Shown here: piece after piece, positions 15,715 through 24,599 of the stretch
Layout of the letters: each line of letters starts with the position of its first letter
Numbering within the stretch: the stretch's first letter is position 1
Origin: Thermacetogenium phaeum DSM 12270
Lineage (GTDB): Bacteria > Bacillota > DSM-12270 > Thermacetogeniales > Thermacetogeniaceae
Length of the DNA stretch: 64,000 nt
Direction of reading: 5' to 3'
Assembly (NCBI RefSeq): GCF_000305935.1
Contig: NC_018870.1
Span: 79,942-143,941 of the forward strand
Program-made: the position numbers and the translations under genes
The notes under the pieces: model-generated
What the model was told of the DNA's origin: nothing
Databases searched by the model: none
The model's input: only the letters and a program-made list of their open reading frames with translations

Positions 15715-16089
15715 ATGAAGATCGCTATTCCTTATGAGAACGGAAAGGTAAACCCTCACTTCGGCCAGAGCAGAGAGTTTGTGATCTTTGAAACAGACGG
15801 CAAGGAGATAAAAGGCCAGAAGGTGATCGACGGTCGGTCTTTCTGCCACAACCACGAGGGGCTGGCTGGGACCCTGAAGGCCGAAGGGGTCGAAGTGGTC
15901 ATTGCCGGCGGCATCGGCTATGGGATGGTCGGCGCCCTTCGGGGGGCTGGTCTCAAGGTTGTGAGCGGAGCCTCCGGGGATGCCAGAATGGTGGCCGAAG
16001 ACTACCTGAACGGCACGCTGGTAGCTGATGGTTCGGTTTGCGGCTGCGGCGGCCACGAGCACGGCCATGGGCATTTCCACCACAGGTAG
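15715..16089 (+). CDS. NifX/NifB-type dinitrogenase cofactor-like protein
   Basis: 124 residues of the small family that binds iron-molybdenum cofactor intermediates. Starts MKIAIPYENGKVNPHFGQSR, with the hallmark HFGQ, then GGIGYGMVGALRGAGLKVV. The C-terminus is an unusual metal-binding tail, CGCGGHEHGHGHFHHR. Stand-alone members in non-fixing anaerobes have no settled job; binding or shuttling of Fe-S or Mo-type clusters is likely. It has GGGAGG upstream and precedes the metal-uptake operon. Confidence 0.88.
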   Translation: MKIAIPYENGKVNPHFGQSREFVIFETDGKEIKGQKVIDGRSFCHNHEGLAGTLKAEGVEVVIAGGIGYGMVGALRGAGLKVVSGASGDARMVAEDYLNGTLVADGSVCGCGGHEHGHGHFHHR

Positions 16090-16139
16090 GGCAATTTCAG
16101 GGGCGAGAAGAGGAAATGAGGAAATTCCCCCCAGAGTCG

Positions 16140-16453
16140 ATCCTGATCTGAAACAGAAGGTCAGGTGGGTGCAATAACAAAAAGGATTTTTTTAAGAAGG
16201 AATTTTTCGGGTATGTGTCGAAGAAAAATCCCTGTTCGAGGAAGGTGATGGCTGAAGCCATCGGGAAGGGATGCAAAGAAGCAGTTCCCGGGTTCCACCT
16301 TTGAATAAGGTGGAAGGTTAAAGAAACCTCTTTCTCCAAACGATCGCTCGCAGAAGCAGACCATGAAGGTCTGGTGCCTTTTGGAAAGGGCAGGGCTTTC
16401 ATGGTTTGTTTGTTTTTCTGCGGGAACTGACTGTTAAGAAGGGATGTGGGAGT
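16140..16453 (+). promoter_or_regulatory. Structured leader before the metal-uptake operon
   Basis: A gene-free stretch able to fold into several hairpins: CCTGA/TCAGG at 16143-16166, GATGGCTGAAGCCATC near 16246, CGGGAA/TTCCCG near 16261-16291, TTCCACCTT/AAGGTGGAA near 16290-16312, and the attenuator-like hairpin at 16360-16417. This resembles a riboswitch-type leader; no known class was recognised. Confidence 0.45.
16360..16417 (+). terminator. Attenuator-like terminator in the leader
   Basis: ACCATGAA (16360-16367) pairs with TTCATGGT (16398-16405) around an inner GCCTTT..AAAGGGC hairpin, followed by TTGTTTGTTTTT. It lies 36 bp before the first gene of the operon, so readthrough would decide expression. 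Confidence 0.5.
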
Positions 16454-16915
16454 TTGAACCTGATGCCTGTTGGAATGATCCACAGCCCCTATCGCACACT
16501 TAAGGACGCTCCCCGGCAGGGGCGGCTGGCTGGGGGTACGGCGGAACTGGAGGTCTTCCCGGAGTTTGCGGAAGGGCTGAAGGATGTAGAGAAGGCTAGC
16601 CACCTCATCGTCCTCTACTGGTGCCACCTTAGCAGCCGCGACACTCTCCAGACGAAGACGCCTTTCGGGCCGGAGCTGCGCGGCGTTTTTGCCTGCAGGT
16701 CTCCGGCGCGGCCCAACCCGATCGCCTTTTGCGTTGCGGAACTGCTGGAGGTAAAGGGGAACCGGCTGTTGGTGTGCGGGCTTGACGCCGTCGACGGGAG
16801 TCCACTTCTCGACATCAAACCCTATTCTTCGGAGGTGGACGCTGTCCCTGGGGCAAGGATCGGCTGGTTTGAAAAGCCGGGAAAAGGGTCATCGTGCGCA
16901 ATTTCCAAGGAGTAA
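16454..16915 (+). CDS. TrmO/TsaA-like tRNA methyltransferase-family protein
   Basis: 153 residues from a TTG (an ATG 9 bp later is possible). Family signatures: PVGMIHSPYRTLKDAPRQGR, then FACRSPARPNPIAFCVAELL and DGSPLLDIKPY. TrmO methylates N6-threonylcarbamoyladenosine in tRNA using SAM, but short homologues beside metal transporters and CooC-type ATPases are common in anaerobes and methanogens and may do something else. It is 12 bp upstream of the CooC-like gene and first in the operon. Confidence 0.82.
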   Translation: MNLMPVGMIHSPYRTLKDAPRQGRLAGGTAELEVFPEFAEGLKDVEKASHLIVLYWCHLSSRDTLQTKTPFGPELRGVFACRSPARPNPIAFCVAELLEVKGNRLLVCGLDAVDGSPLLDIKPYSSEVDAVPGARIGWFEKPGKGSSCAISKE

Positions 16916-16927
16916 AAGGAGGCTGGT

Positions 16928-17719
16928 ATGATGCCTAAGCTGTTGGTTTGTGGCCGGGGCGGCAGCGGCAAGAGCACACTCGTTGCCCTGCTGGCACAGT
17001 GCTTGGGAGAGGAAGGAAAGGTATTGGTGGTCGATGCCGATGAGTCGAATCTGGGGCTAGGAACGATGTTGAGACTACAGCCACCGGAAAAGACGCTGAT
17101 GGACTACCTGGGTGGCAAGCCGGCGGTCAGAGAGAAGCTGATGGCTGCTCTGCGGGGCAGTGGCGATGAGAAGGTGCAGATGTTTGCCGAAAAGACCACC
17201 ATCGACGACCTTCCTCCGGAGTGCATGTACGGGAATGGGCAGGTGGCCTGGGTGCGGATCGGGAAGATCGAGCATGTGATGGAGGGGTGTGCCTGCCCGA
17301 TGGGCGCCCTGGCCAGGTCATTTTTGAACAACCTGATTGTCGGAAAGGATGAGTGGGTCCTGGTCGATACCGAGGCCGGGGTGGAGCACTTCGGGCGGGG
17401 GGTCTTGGAAGGGGTGGATGCCGTTTTGCTGGTGGCAGAGCCATCCCATGAGTCTGTTGTCCTCGTTGATAAGGCGATCAGCCTGTGTCGCGAGGCTGGC
17501 AAGAGACATGCAGTTGTTTTGAACAAGGTTGTTGAGGAAGCGGAGCCTGTGCTGAAGAAAATGCTCGCAGAGCGGGGGGTTGAAGCCTCCGGTGTTCTCC
17601 CCTATTCGCCCGCTATCTCTTGGGCAAACCTGTGGGGTGAGCCGCTGGAAGGCGGGTTGATGGGAAGTGAAATTAACGCTCTGGTGGGCAAGATCAAAGG
17701 ATTGGTCGGCTTAATTTAA
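16928..17719 (+). CDS. CooC-type P-loop ATPase
   Basis: 263 residues of the MinD/CooC family. The Walker A is GRGGSGKST (residues 9-17); DADESNLGLG follows at 36-45. The CxC motif CACPMG (Cys121, Cys123) is the metal-binding dimer site of CooC proteins. CooC inserts nickel into carbon monoxide dehydrogenase, and relatives mature other nickel or corrinoid enzymes. It lies between the TrmO-like gene and an Fe/B12/metal-type ABC transporter, which suggests that the transporter carries the metal or cofactor this ATPase handles (nickel, cobalt or a corrinoid). Confidence 0.88.
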   Translation: MMPKLLVCGRGGSGKSTLVALLAQCLGEEGKVLVVDADESNLGLGTMLRLQPPEKTLMDYLGGKPAVREKLMAALRGSGDEKVQMFAEKTTIDDLPPECMYGNGQVAWVRIGKIEHVMEGCACPMGALARSFLNNLIVGKDEWVLVDTEAGVEHFGRGVLEGVDAVLLVAEPSHESVVLVDKAISLCREAGKRHAVVLNKVVEEAEPVLKKMLAERGVEASGVLPYSPAISWANLWGEPLEGGLMGSEINALVGKIKGLVGLI

Positions 17720-17738
17720 GAGTTGGGGGAGTGAGAAC

Positions 17739-18866
17739 ATGCTTTTTAAGCATTTGAGAGTAGGGGCGGCTCTTGTTGCCCTGATGTTGCTCATTGCTCT
17801 ATTGAGCGGGTGCGGCTCTGTTGGGACGAGCCAGGGGAAGAGCACAGGTCAGGCAGAGAAGGCGGTGATCACCGACCTGGCAGGAAGGCAGGTCGAGGTT
17901 TCCATCCCGGCCAAAAAGGTTGTGGCGATCGGCCCTGGTGCCCTGCGGCTGGTCTGCTATGCAGGCGGTGCCGGCAAAGTCGTCGGTGTGGAGAACCTGG
18001 AGAAGCAGCAGTCTACAGGGAGGCCGTATATTTTGGCCTACCCCGAACTCAAAGAACTGCCGACAATCGGGCAGGGTGGCCCTGACTCCACGCCGGATGC
18101 CGAGAAGCTGGTCAGCGTAAAACCTGACGTGATCTTCGTCGCCTATCTTGTGGATAGGGCAAAGGCAGATGAGCTACAGGCACAGACGAACATCCCGGTG
18201 GTGGTTCTGGGCTACGGGGATCAGGTGCCGTTCGACGAAGATGTTTATAAATCCATAAGCCTGATCGGGAAGGTCATTGGGGAAGAGCAGAGGGCAGAGG
18301 ATGTAGTCAACTACCTAAAGGAGTGCCAGGCGGACCTGCAAGAGAGGACGAAGGGAATCCCTGAAAATGAAAAGCCGGCGGTCTATGTCGGCGCCTTGGG
18401 GATGAAAGGGGTTCACGGGATTGAGAGCACTTCGGCGAAGTACGGCCCCTTCGTTGCCATCGGTGCCCGCAATGTAGTGGATGAGACAGGCATGCAGGGG
18501 AGCCTGATGATCGAAAAGGAAAAGCTCCTGGCCTGGGACCCCGAGATCATCTTCATCGACGAGAGTGGACTGAGCCTGGTGCGGGACGACTACAGAAAGA
18601 ACAAAAACTTTTATCTCTCCCTGAAGGCGTTTAAGAACGGCAATGTTTATGGCCAGATGCCTTTTAACTATTACACGACGAACATCGACACCGCGATCGC
18701 CGATGCCTACTACGCAGGGAAGGTGATCTTCCCGGAGCAGTTTAAGGATGTGGATCCGGCCAAAAAGGCTGATGAGATCTACAACTTCCTCTTGGGGAAG
18801 CCGCTCTACCAGCAGATGGCGAAAGACTACGGCGGCTTTATCAAGCTGGATCTGGCTAAGCTTTGA
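17739..18866 (+). CDS. Metal or corrinoid ABC transporter, substrate-binding lipoprotein
   Basis: 375 residues. It has a lipoprotein signal with lipobox LLSGC (Cys about 25), then a TroA-like periplasmic-binding fold: ITDLAGRQVEV, VVAIGPGALRLVCYAG, VKPDVIFV. It belongs to the FepB/BtuF-type group of class III binding proteins that bind iron chelates, B12 or heme; the ligand is not evident. Extracellular and membrane-anchored. Its stop overlaps the permease start by 4 bp. Confidence 0.87.
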   Translation: MLFKHLRVGAALVALMLLIALLSGCGSVGTSQGKSTGQAEKAVITDLAGRQVEVSIPAKKVVAIGPGALRLVCYAGGAGKVVGVENLEKQQSTGRPYILAYPELKELPTIGQGGPDSTPDAEKLVSVKPDVIFVAYLVDRAKADELQAQTNIPVVVLGYGDQVPFDEDVYKSISLIGKVIGEEQRAEDVVNYLKECQADLQERTKGIPENEKPAVYVGALGMKGVHGIESTSAKYGPFVAIGARNVVDETGMQGSLMIEKEKLLAWDPEIIFIDESGLSLVRDDYRKNKNFYLSLKAFKNGNVYGQMPFNYYTTNIDTAIADAYYAGKVIFPEQFKDVDPAKKADEIYNFLLGKPLYQQMAKDYGGFIKLDLAKL

Positions 18867-19960
18867 TGACCGAGGTGGAAGAGTTGCGAGAAACGGCAGT
18901 GGCGGAAAGCATACCTGAAAGCTACCTGAGGTATACCGGGAGAAAGGCACTGATCATCTGTCTGGTTTTGCTGTTCACGCTTCTTTTGGCAGTATACGCC
19001 ATCAACGCCGGGTCGGCTGGCCTTACCCCGCTTGAGGTGTTGTCGACCTTGCTGGGGATGGGGGACAGCCGCCTGCAGATCATCGTCTGGAACATCCGGC
19101 TGCCGCGGGTGCTGGCGGCGGTAGCCGCCGGAGTGGGGCTTTCCGTTGCCGGGTGTGTGATGCAAAACCTCCTGCGAAACCCCCTTGCTTCTCCCTCCAC
19201 ACTGGGGGTTTCGCAGGGGGCAGCCTTTGGCGCTGCTCTGGCGATCATCGCCATGGGAGCCGGGAGCATTCAGAGCACAAGCGCTGATGCGGTGATCATC
19301 AACAACCCGTATCTGGTCACTGTTTCAGCTTTTGTGGGTGCGATGCTGACGACGGTTGTGGTGCTCTTCCTGGCCCAGATCCGGGGTGTCACGCCAGAGG
19401 CGATGGTGCTGGCAGGTGTTGCCTTGAGCTCCCTTTTTACAGCAGCCACAACGGTTATCCAGTATTTTGCCAGTGATGTCCAGGTCGCTTCGATCGTCTT
19501 CTGGACATTTGGGGACATCAGCCGGGCATCGTGGCGGGATCTGGGAATAATGGCGGCGGTTGTCGGGGCATCCTTTGTTTACTTTTTGTACAACCGCTGG
19601 AACTACAACGCTATCGACGGTGGTGAGGAGACCGCCAAAGGGCTCGGCGTGAATGTCGAAAGGGTTCGGCTGGTCGGGATGTTTGTTGCCTCTCTGATCA
19701 CAGCGGTGCTCGTCTCCTTTCTGGGGGTGATCGCCTTCGTTGGCCTGCTCGGCCCGCACATCATGCGCCGCTTCTTGGGCGGCGACCACCGCTTCCTGAT
19801 CCCGGCATCTGCCGCAATGGGAGGGTTTTTGCTGCTGGCATCTGACACACTGGCCAGAACGCTGATCGCCCCGGTTGTCTTGCCTGTTGGGGCGATCACC
19901 TCCTTTATGGGGGCGCCCCTTTTTCTCTATCTTCTGGCAAGGGGGTATAACAGAAGATGA
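18863..19960 (+). CDS. FecCD-type ABC transporter permease
   Basis: 365 residues, about 10 membrane helices. FecCD hallmarks: RLPRVLAAVAAGVGLSVAGC, RNPLASPSTLGVSQGAAFGA, and the cytoplasmic coupling region ending FVGLLGPHIMRRFLGGDHR. It overlaps both neighbours by 4 bp, fixing its place in the binding protein/permease/ATPase order. Confidence 0.93.
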   Translation: MMTEVEELRETAVAESIPESYLRYTGRKALIICLVLLFTLLLAVYAINAGSAGLTPLEVLSTLLGMGDSRLQIIVWNIRLPRVLAAVAAGVGLSVAGCVMQNLLRNPLASPSTLGVSQGAAFGAALAIIAMGAGSIQSTSADAVIINNPYLVTVSAFVGAMLTTVVVLFLAQIRGVTPEAMVLAGVALSSLFTAATTVIQYFASDVQVASIVFWTFGDISRASWRDLGIMAAVVGASFVYFLYNRWNYNAIDGGEETAKGLGVNVERVRLVGMFVASLITAVLVSFLGVIAFVGLLGPHIMRRFLGGDHRFLIPASAAMGGFLLLASDTLARTLIAPVVLPVGAITSFMGAPLFLYLLARGYNRR

Positions 19961-20709
19961 TCCTCTCGGTAGAGGGTGTGGAGTTCAGCTACAACAGCCA
20001 CCCTGTTTTGAAGGATGTCAGGTTTGAGGTCGAAAGAGGAGAGCTCTTTTCCATCCTGGGGAACAACGGCGCAGGCAAGTCCACCCTGCTCAGGTGCCTG
20101 AACAGGATCATCAGGCCACGGACGGGGTCGATCCTGATCGATGGTGTTAAGCTTTCGGATCTCAGCCGTCTGGAGGTGGCGCGCCGGGTGGGGTATGTCG
20201 CCCAGAGGCATGAAGGCTCCAGGGTCACCGTCTTCGATGCCGTCCTCTTGGGGAGGCGCCCGCACATCAGGTGGGATGCCACGGAGAAAGACATGGCCAT
20301 CGTCAGGGAGGTTTTGGCCGCCCTCAGGCTGGAAGAGTTTTCCCTGCGCTACCTCGACGAGTTGAGCGGCGGTGAGCTGCAGAAGGTGATCATCGCCAGG
20401 GCTCTGGCGCAGGAACCGCGGCTGCTCTTGCTTGACGAACCGACCAGCAACCTCGACCTTAAGAATCAGTATGAGGTCTTGCGAATAGTGAAGGATGTTG
20501 CCCGCGAGCGCCGGATAGCAGTGGTCGTCGTCATGCACGACATCAACCTCGCCCTGCGCTTTGCGGACAGGTTCCTGCTCTTGAGGAACGGGGAGATCTA
20601 CGCCTGCGGCGGGAGGGAGGTCATCACGCCGGAGAACATCGCCGGTGTTTACGGGATCCCGGTAAGGGTTGAGCAGCTGGGTGGTGTTCCGGTGGTCGTG
20701 CCTGTGTAA
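19957..20709 (+). CDS. FepC/BtuD-type ABC transporter ATPase
   Basis: 250 residues. Walker [10 protein letters not shown] (35-43), signature ELSGGELQK, Walker [13 protein letters not shown], switch His in [10 protein letters not shown]. It powers the FecCD permease. It is last in the operon 16454-20709, all genes overlapping or within 20 bp. Confidence 0.95.
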   Translation: MILSVEGVEFSYNSHPVLKDVRFEVERGELFSILGNNGAGKSTLLRCLNRIIRPRTGSILIDGVKLSDLSRLEVARRVGYVAQRHEGSRVTVFDAVLLGRRPHIRWDATEKDMAIVREVLAALRLEEFSLRYLDELSGGELQKVIIARALAQEPRLLLLDEPTSNLDLKNQYEVLRIVKDVARERRIAVVVVMHDINLALRFADRFLLLRNGEIYACGGREVITPENIAGVYGIPVRVEQLGGVPVVVPV

Positions 20710-20781
20710 TTTGTCGTGGAACCCACATTTCGCAAAATCACCTAATAATTTATGATGGCTAAAAAAGGCAGCTAATAAGAG

Positions 20782-20943
20782 CTAGTTGTAAGGAGACCTT
20801 CCATAATTCGTACCGGAGTAAATATCTTCACTGAACCCGGCCAGATGCAAAAACCGGCGCACGTCTTCTGTCCACCGGTTCTCCGGAACCTGGTGGATAA
20901 AATCGGAATCGGTTTCAATAGTGGCTATGGTAAGAGGTTTCAT
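20782..20943 (-). CDS. Possible small protein (53 aa)
   Basis: MKPLTIATIETDSDF, then PENRWTEDVRRFLHLAGF and a TAG stop. It has protein-like composition but a weak ribosome site and no family. It may be real or the remains of a larger gene. Confidence 0.3.
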   Translation of the reverse strand: MKPLTIATIETDSDFIHQVPENRWTEDVRRFLHLAGFSEDIYSGTNYGRSPYN

Positions 20944-20959
20944 GTTCTCTGATGCCAGG

Positions 20960-20978
20960 TGCCCACGAGTAGTGGGCA
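20960..20978. terminator. Short hairpin, possible terminator
   Basis: TGCCCAC-GAGTA-GTGGGCA, followed by GTGTTTTCTGCCTTTT. Confidence 0.4.
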
Positions 20979-21003
20979 GTGTTTTCTGCCTTTTAAGCGA
21001 TGA

Positions 21004-21240
21004 AGCGGCTCCCTACCCATATCTATAAGAAAAAAGCTGAATATCCGGGAGGGAGACTACCTGCAGGTATATCTCGAAAATAACGAAATCCGTCTGAGAA
21101 AGATTGAGCCCGTCCGCCCCCTCAGCGCTGAAGACCCCATCTGGCGGCTTATTGGAGCAGGAGAAAGCGGGAAGGCAGATGTCTCCGAACACCATGACCG
21201 CTACCTCGCCGAAGGAGAAATCAGGCGATGGAAAAAATAA
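21004..21240 (+). pseudogene. AbrB/MazE-like antitoxin, N-terminus damaged
   Basis: The frame reads LPISIRKKLNIREGDYLQVY, an AbrB swapped-hairpin core, then a VapB-like linker and a tail ending EIRRWKK. A TGA stop lies just upstream and no ATG/GTG/TTG is found before the domain, while an ATG in another frame lies at the right place. A frameshift or truncation has probably inactivated it. Its 3' end overlaps the PIN toxin start. Confidence 0.6.
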
Positions 21241-21632
21241 TGGTGGATACCAGCGCAATCTACGCACTCCTAGACAGATTCGACAACCTGCACCAAAAAG
21301 CAGTATCTCTTCTCCGGGAGATAAGCCGAAAGCAGCTGATGGTGATGCTGACTGACTTCATTGTAGCGGAATGCCATGCCCTGCTCTCCAGCCGGTTAGG
21401 GCCGGAAATAGCCCGCGCCTGGTTAAAGGGATTATGCTGGCCGGTCGAACGGGTAACGGAAAAGGATGAGCAACGCGCCAAAGAGATTATCTTCACCTAC
21501 GTCGACAAGGCTTTTTCTTATACCGATGCCATCACCTTCGCCGTCATGGAAAGGTTGGGCATCAGCACAGCCCTGGCTTTCGACCAACACTTTTCTCAGT
21601 ACGGATTTGTTTTGTACAACATAGATAAGTAG
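21228..21632 (+). CDS. PIN-domain ribonuclease toxin with damaged antitoxin
   Basis: 134 residues. PIN acidic residues are intact: Asp7 (MVDTSAIY), Glu48 (IVAECHAL), Asp100 (SYTDAITF), Asp119 (AFDQHF). It is a VapC-type RNase by family. The overlapping upstream antitoxin lacks a usable start, so either another antitoxin protects the cell or the toxin is silent. It is not followed by the tRNA-Lys repeat, unlike the three modules at 8524-15123. Confidence 0.85.
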   Translation: MEKIMVDTSAIYALLDRFDNLHQKAVSLLREISRKQLMVMLTDFIVAECHALLSSRLGPEIARAWLKGLCWPVERVTEKDEQRAKEIIFTYVDKAFSYTDAITFAVMERLGISTALAFDQHFSQYGFVLYNIDK

Positions 21633-21878
21633 CTCAACAGCAGACGAAAAAGTAAACATCCCCACAAGAAGAGAAACGAACAAAGTTAGAGGTTAAAAAG
21701 CGCACAATGATTACCTTCATTGGGGGCAGAAACTCCGCACCTGATCTCTGAACCCTTGCAGCGCAAGAATGCTGGTATCATGGCAAAACTCCCCCTTTAC
21801 GCTTTGAAGAAGGAGATCGCCGTCTATGCCAAAGGTGCCGATGAGGAGATAAAAAGGTACTCGATCAGGCTCAGGGGG

Positions 21879-22184
21879 TCAGCCGGTAAAGGGGTGAAGT
21901 TCTTCGGCTTCGGCAGGCGCAGGGGCGGCTGAACTGTCATCATCGGAAGCATTGTCTAAAAGTCCGTTTATCCTCAAGAGTTCATATAAATTTACGGCGA
22001 CAAAGAGGTTGATTTTTTCTTCCATTCTTTCCAGCTTCATGCCGGTAAGCTCCTCGATCTTTTTGATGCGATAGCGCAGCGTGTTGGGGTGAACGTAAAC
22101 CTCCTGCGGCCGAGTCACCCGCGGTGCCCCGGAGGCCCGGCTATTCAAGGGTTTGCCTTCAATTTGAGAACTATCATCTATCAT
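21879..22184 (-). CDS. PucR-type helix-turn-helix tail as a stand-alone small protein
   Basis: 101 residues from an ATG that overlaps the stop of ccsA (ATGA). The only recognisable domain is the C-terminal HTH_30 of PucR/CdaR regulators: VHPNTLRYRIKKIEELTGMK, then RMEEKINLFVAVNLYELLRI. It resembles the tail of the full regulator at 24600-25883. The N-terminal sensor half is missing, so it is either a truncated pseudogene or a DNA-binding-only protein coupled to ccsA. Confidence 0.55.
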   Translation of the reverse strand: MIDDSSQIEGKPLNSRASGAPRVTRPQEVYVHPNTLRYRIKKIEELTGMKLERMEEKINLFVAVNLYELLRINGLLDNASDDDSSAAPAPAEAEELHPFTG

Positions 22185-22963
22185 CCGTAACTGTGCAGGC
22201 CGCTCATGAGGTAGTTGACGCCGAAGAAGGTAAACAGGACGATGATAAAGCCGGCAATTACCATGTAGCAGGCACCGCTTCCGCTCAACAGCCTCTGCCT
22301 GTGCAAATGCAGGTAGATGGCATAGATGATCCAGGTAATGAGCGCCCAGATCTCCTTGGGATCCCAGCTCCAGTAACTGCCCCAGGCCTGTTCCGCCCAG
22401 ATCGCCCCCAGTACTATCGATAGGGACAGCATGGCAAACCCTGCTGCCGTGATCTTGTAGATGGCGTTTTCCGTATCCGGCAAGCCCTTCTGCCTGAGCT
22501 GCATCACCGCCAGCCCCGCAGCAAACGCAAACCCGCCGTAGGCGATCACCGCGGTAGACACATGGGCCGTCAGCCAGGGGCTTTTCAAGGCCGGCATCAG
22601 CGGGGTCACAACGTAAAACTGCTCGGGCATGAAAATCACTATTACCGCCAGCAGCAGTGCCGCTATCAGCATTACCGGCCCACCGGCATTTTTCATCTTG
22701 CTCCTGATTTCGTAGACCAGGTACAGAAAAGCGGTTATCAGAGTAAAACACAGCAGAAATTCGTACCCGGTGGCCAGCGGCAGCCTCCCACTGGCAACGC
22801 TGCGATTGATCAAAGCGATCAGGTTGGCGGCCAGACCGCCTGCGGCCAGCAGAAGGGCCGGGCGCAGTGTTTTGTTTGTTTTAAGTCCTGCGAAATAGCA
22901 ACAGGAAGCCGCTGCATAGAACATCAGTGCGGCAATCACGAATGCCTTCTCGATCGCTGCCAC
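22181..22963 (-). CDS. ccsA: Cytochrome c biogenesis protein CcsA/ResC
   Basis: 260 residues, about 8 membrane helices. The tryptophan-rich heme-handling motif WGSYWSWDPKEIWALITW is present, with conserved His residues in helices on either side (LTAHVSTAVIAYGG and a late HLHRQR). With ResB it delivers heme to apocytochromes c outside the membrane (system II). GTG start behind GGAGGG; 52 bp downstream of resB. It would mature the pentaheme cytochrome at 30215. Confidence 0.93.
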   Translation of the reverse strand: MAAIEKAFVIAALMFYAAASCCYFAGLKTNKTLRPALLLAAGGLAANLIALINRSVASGRLPLATGYEFLLCFTLITAFLYLVYEIRSKMKNAGGPVMLIAALLLAVIVIFMPEQFYVVTPLMPALKSPWLTAHVSTAVIAYGGFAFAAGLAVMQLRQKGLPDTENAIYKITAAGFAMLSLSIVLGAIWAEQAWGSYWSWDPKEIWALITWIIYAIYLHLHRQRLLSGSGACYMVIAGFIIVLFTFFGVNYLMSGLHSYG

Positions 22964-23015
22964 GGAAACCCTCCCTCCAGTTTCGAGTTGTTGGCGCTTT
23001 TGGCGGCGTTCGCCG

Positions 23016-24071
23016 TTAACTCCCGGGAACGGCCGCGTTTCCGCCGTTCCCCGCTCCCGGCCCGGCAGGGCCGCCGTTGGCGGTCATCGTCCGCCTTTTC
23101 CTGTTGGCGGGGCTGAGAAAGACAGTAATAACGACTCCGGCCATCAGCATCAGCCCCCCGGCGGCTGCCAGAGAGAGCCCGGGATCCGACTTCACCTTCA
23201 GCACCGTGTACATCCGGACGTCCCTGAAATGCACTGCGCAGCCGTCGGCGATCACTACACTCTCACCGGGGGACGCCGCTCCGACTCCCAGCAAGTGTCC
23301 CTTTTCGTAAACGGAATAGATTATTTTGGGGTTGTCGGGCCTGAGTGTTTTGGAGTTCATCCCGTACCTGGGGTCGAAGTTGGGAATATACCTGTAGGCC
23401 TTAACTTTTCTCTCCGTGCCGGGTACGTCGATCATCTCCCCTTCTCTCAGGGTTCTTGACACCCTCTCTCCGTTGACGCCGGAGCCCTCGGCCTCGATCA
23501 GATAGCCGAAGCTCTGCTGGTAGGCTTTGATTCCCTCATATTGCAGGGGGCTGTTGACGCCGATCCGGTACTCTGTCTCCTTCCCGCCGTCGAGGATGCT
23601 GACGTAAGAATAATACTGAGAAGGTGAGCCGTCGGGGTTGAACTCGATCGTGAACTTATCCAGCCTCAGGGTAAAGGGGTTGTCCGTTTTCAGGTAATCG
23701 GATATGGCGGCGGTTTCTCCCTCCGCCAGGCTGATCATCCCGGTCTGCCCGTAGCCGGCATAGACGGCTCCTCCGATCAGAACCAGCACTATGCCTGCGT
23801 GAAGCAGAAGAATTCCCAGCTCCCTGAAGCGGAGGCGGCTCTTCGTCCCGCTTCTACCGCTCCTTTTCAGGTAACCGGCGAGGCGGTTGCAGGTGCATAA
23901 GGCCATGTTGAGGAGCAGGAGCATGAGGAGAAGCTTAAACAGACCGGTACGGAAAAAAGAATCGGGCCTAATCACAGAACCGGCTGCGGACGCCAGCCCG
24001 ATTAAGCCCAACAGCACCAGCCCGGTTTTCATCGAGGACAGAAAGCGATAGGCATCTGTTACTGTGATCAT
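23016..24071 (-). CDS. resB: Cytochrome c biogenesis protein ResB
   Basis: 351 residues from the ATG behind GGAGAAGGAG; an in-frame start further upstream is less likely. Membrane helices near the N-terminus (SMKTGLVLLGLIGLASAAGS; LFKLLLMLLLLNMALCTCNR) and at the C-terminus flank a large external domain that starts TDNPFTLRLDKFTIEF. It partners CcsA in system II maturation. The Cys pair CTCNR in helix 2 fits a thiol or heme role. Confidence 0.9.
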   Translation of the reverse strand: MITVTDAYRFLSSMKTGLVLLGLIGLASAAGSVIRPDSFFRTGLFKLLLMLLLLNMALCTCNRLAGYLKRSGRSGTKSRLRFRELGILLLHAGIVLVLIGGAVYAGYGQTGMISLAEGETAAISDYLKTDNPFTLRLDKFTIEFNPDGSPSQYYSYVSILDGGKETEYRIGVNSPLQYEGIKAYQQSFGYLIEAEGSGVNGERVSRTLREGEMIDVPGTERKVKAYRYIPNFDPRYGMNSKTLRPDNPKIIYSVYEKGHLLGVGAASPGESVVIADGCAVHFRDVRMYTVLKVKSDPGLSLAAAGGLMLMAGVVITVFLSPANRKRRTMTANGGPAGPGAGNGGNAAVPGS

Positions 24072-24599
24072 GGCATCTCCTTCTCCGGTTATTGGTCTGT
24101 TACCTGCCACGAAAATACATCAAGTTCCCCGCCGGTCTACCGCTCGACTCCCGATTCCAGGCCGGACAGGACGACGGCTCGCTTCGGGACAGCTCTGGGA
24201 TGCTGCGTAACAAGTTGCCTGTCCTGTTACCCGGCCTTCCATAGGTCGCTCGCCGGCAGGCCCGTCGGGTATTTTCATGCTTTGTTGGTGCCGCCGCTGG
24301 CGGCATGGTGGTCTGCTGAGAAATATTATAGTATATCGACCGGAAATGTTTCTAAAGTAAATAATGTTAGCCGTTAAATTGTCTGCCAGCGCTCAATTAC
24401 ACGGCCGTTTTCTTTCGTTTCTTCACCTTACCCCGGTAAGACCCTCGGTAAAGCGGGTTGCGGGGGCATTTTGATAAAACGGCGTTGTGCGAGGTCGCAA
24501 GGGCGAAACCAGGTTATAATTTGCCTTTCAGCGCCGGATAACCTTTGTCGTGATCGATAAAGAAAAAGGGGGATTTTTGTCGGATATCACTACGAGAAA
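24072..24599. other. Intergenic region upstream of resB
   Basis: About 530 bp. On the minus strand a TATACTATAAT-like -10 region occurs near 24326-24336. No convincing gene; a 68-codon open frame at 24100-24306 has neither ribosome site nor family. Confidence 0.4.
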
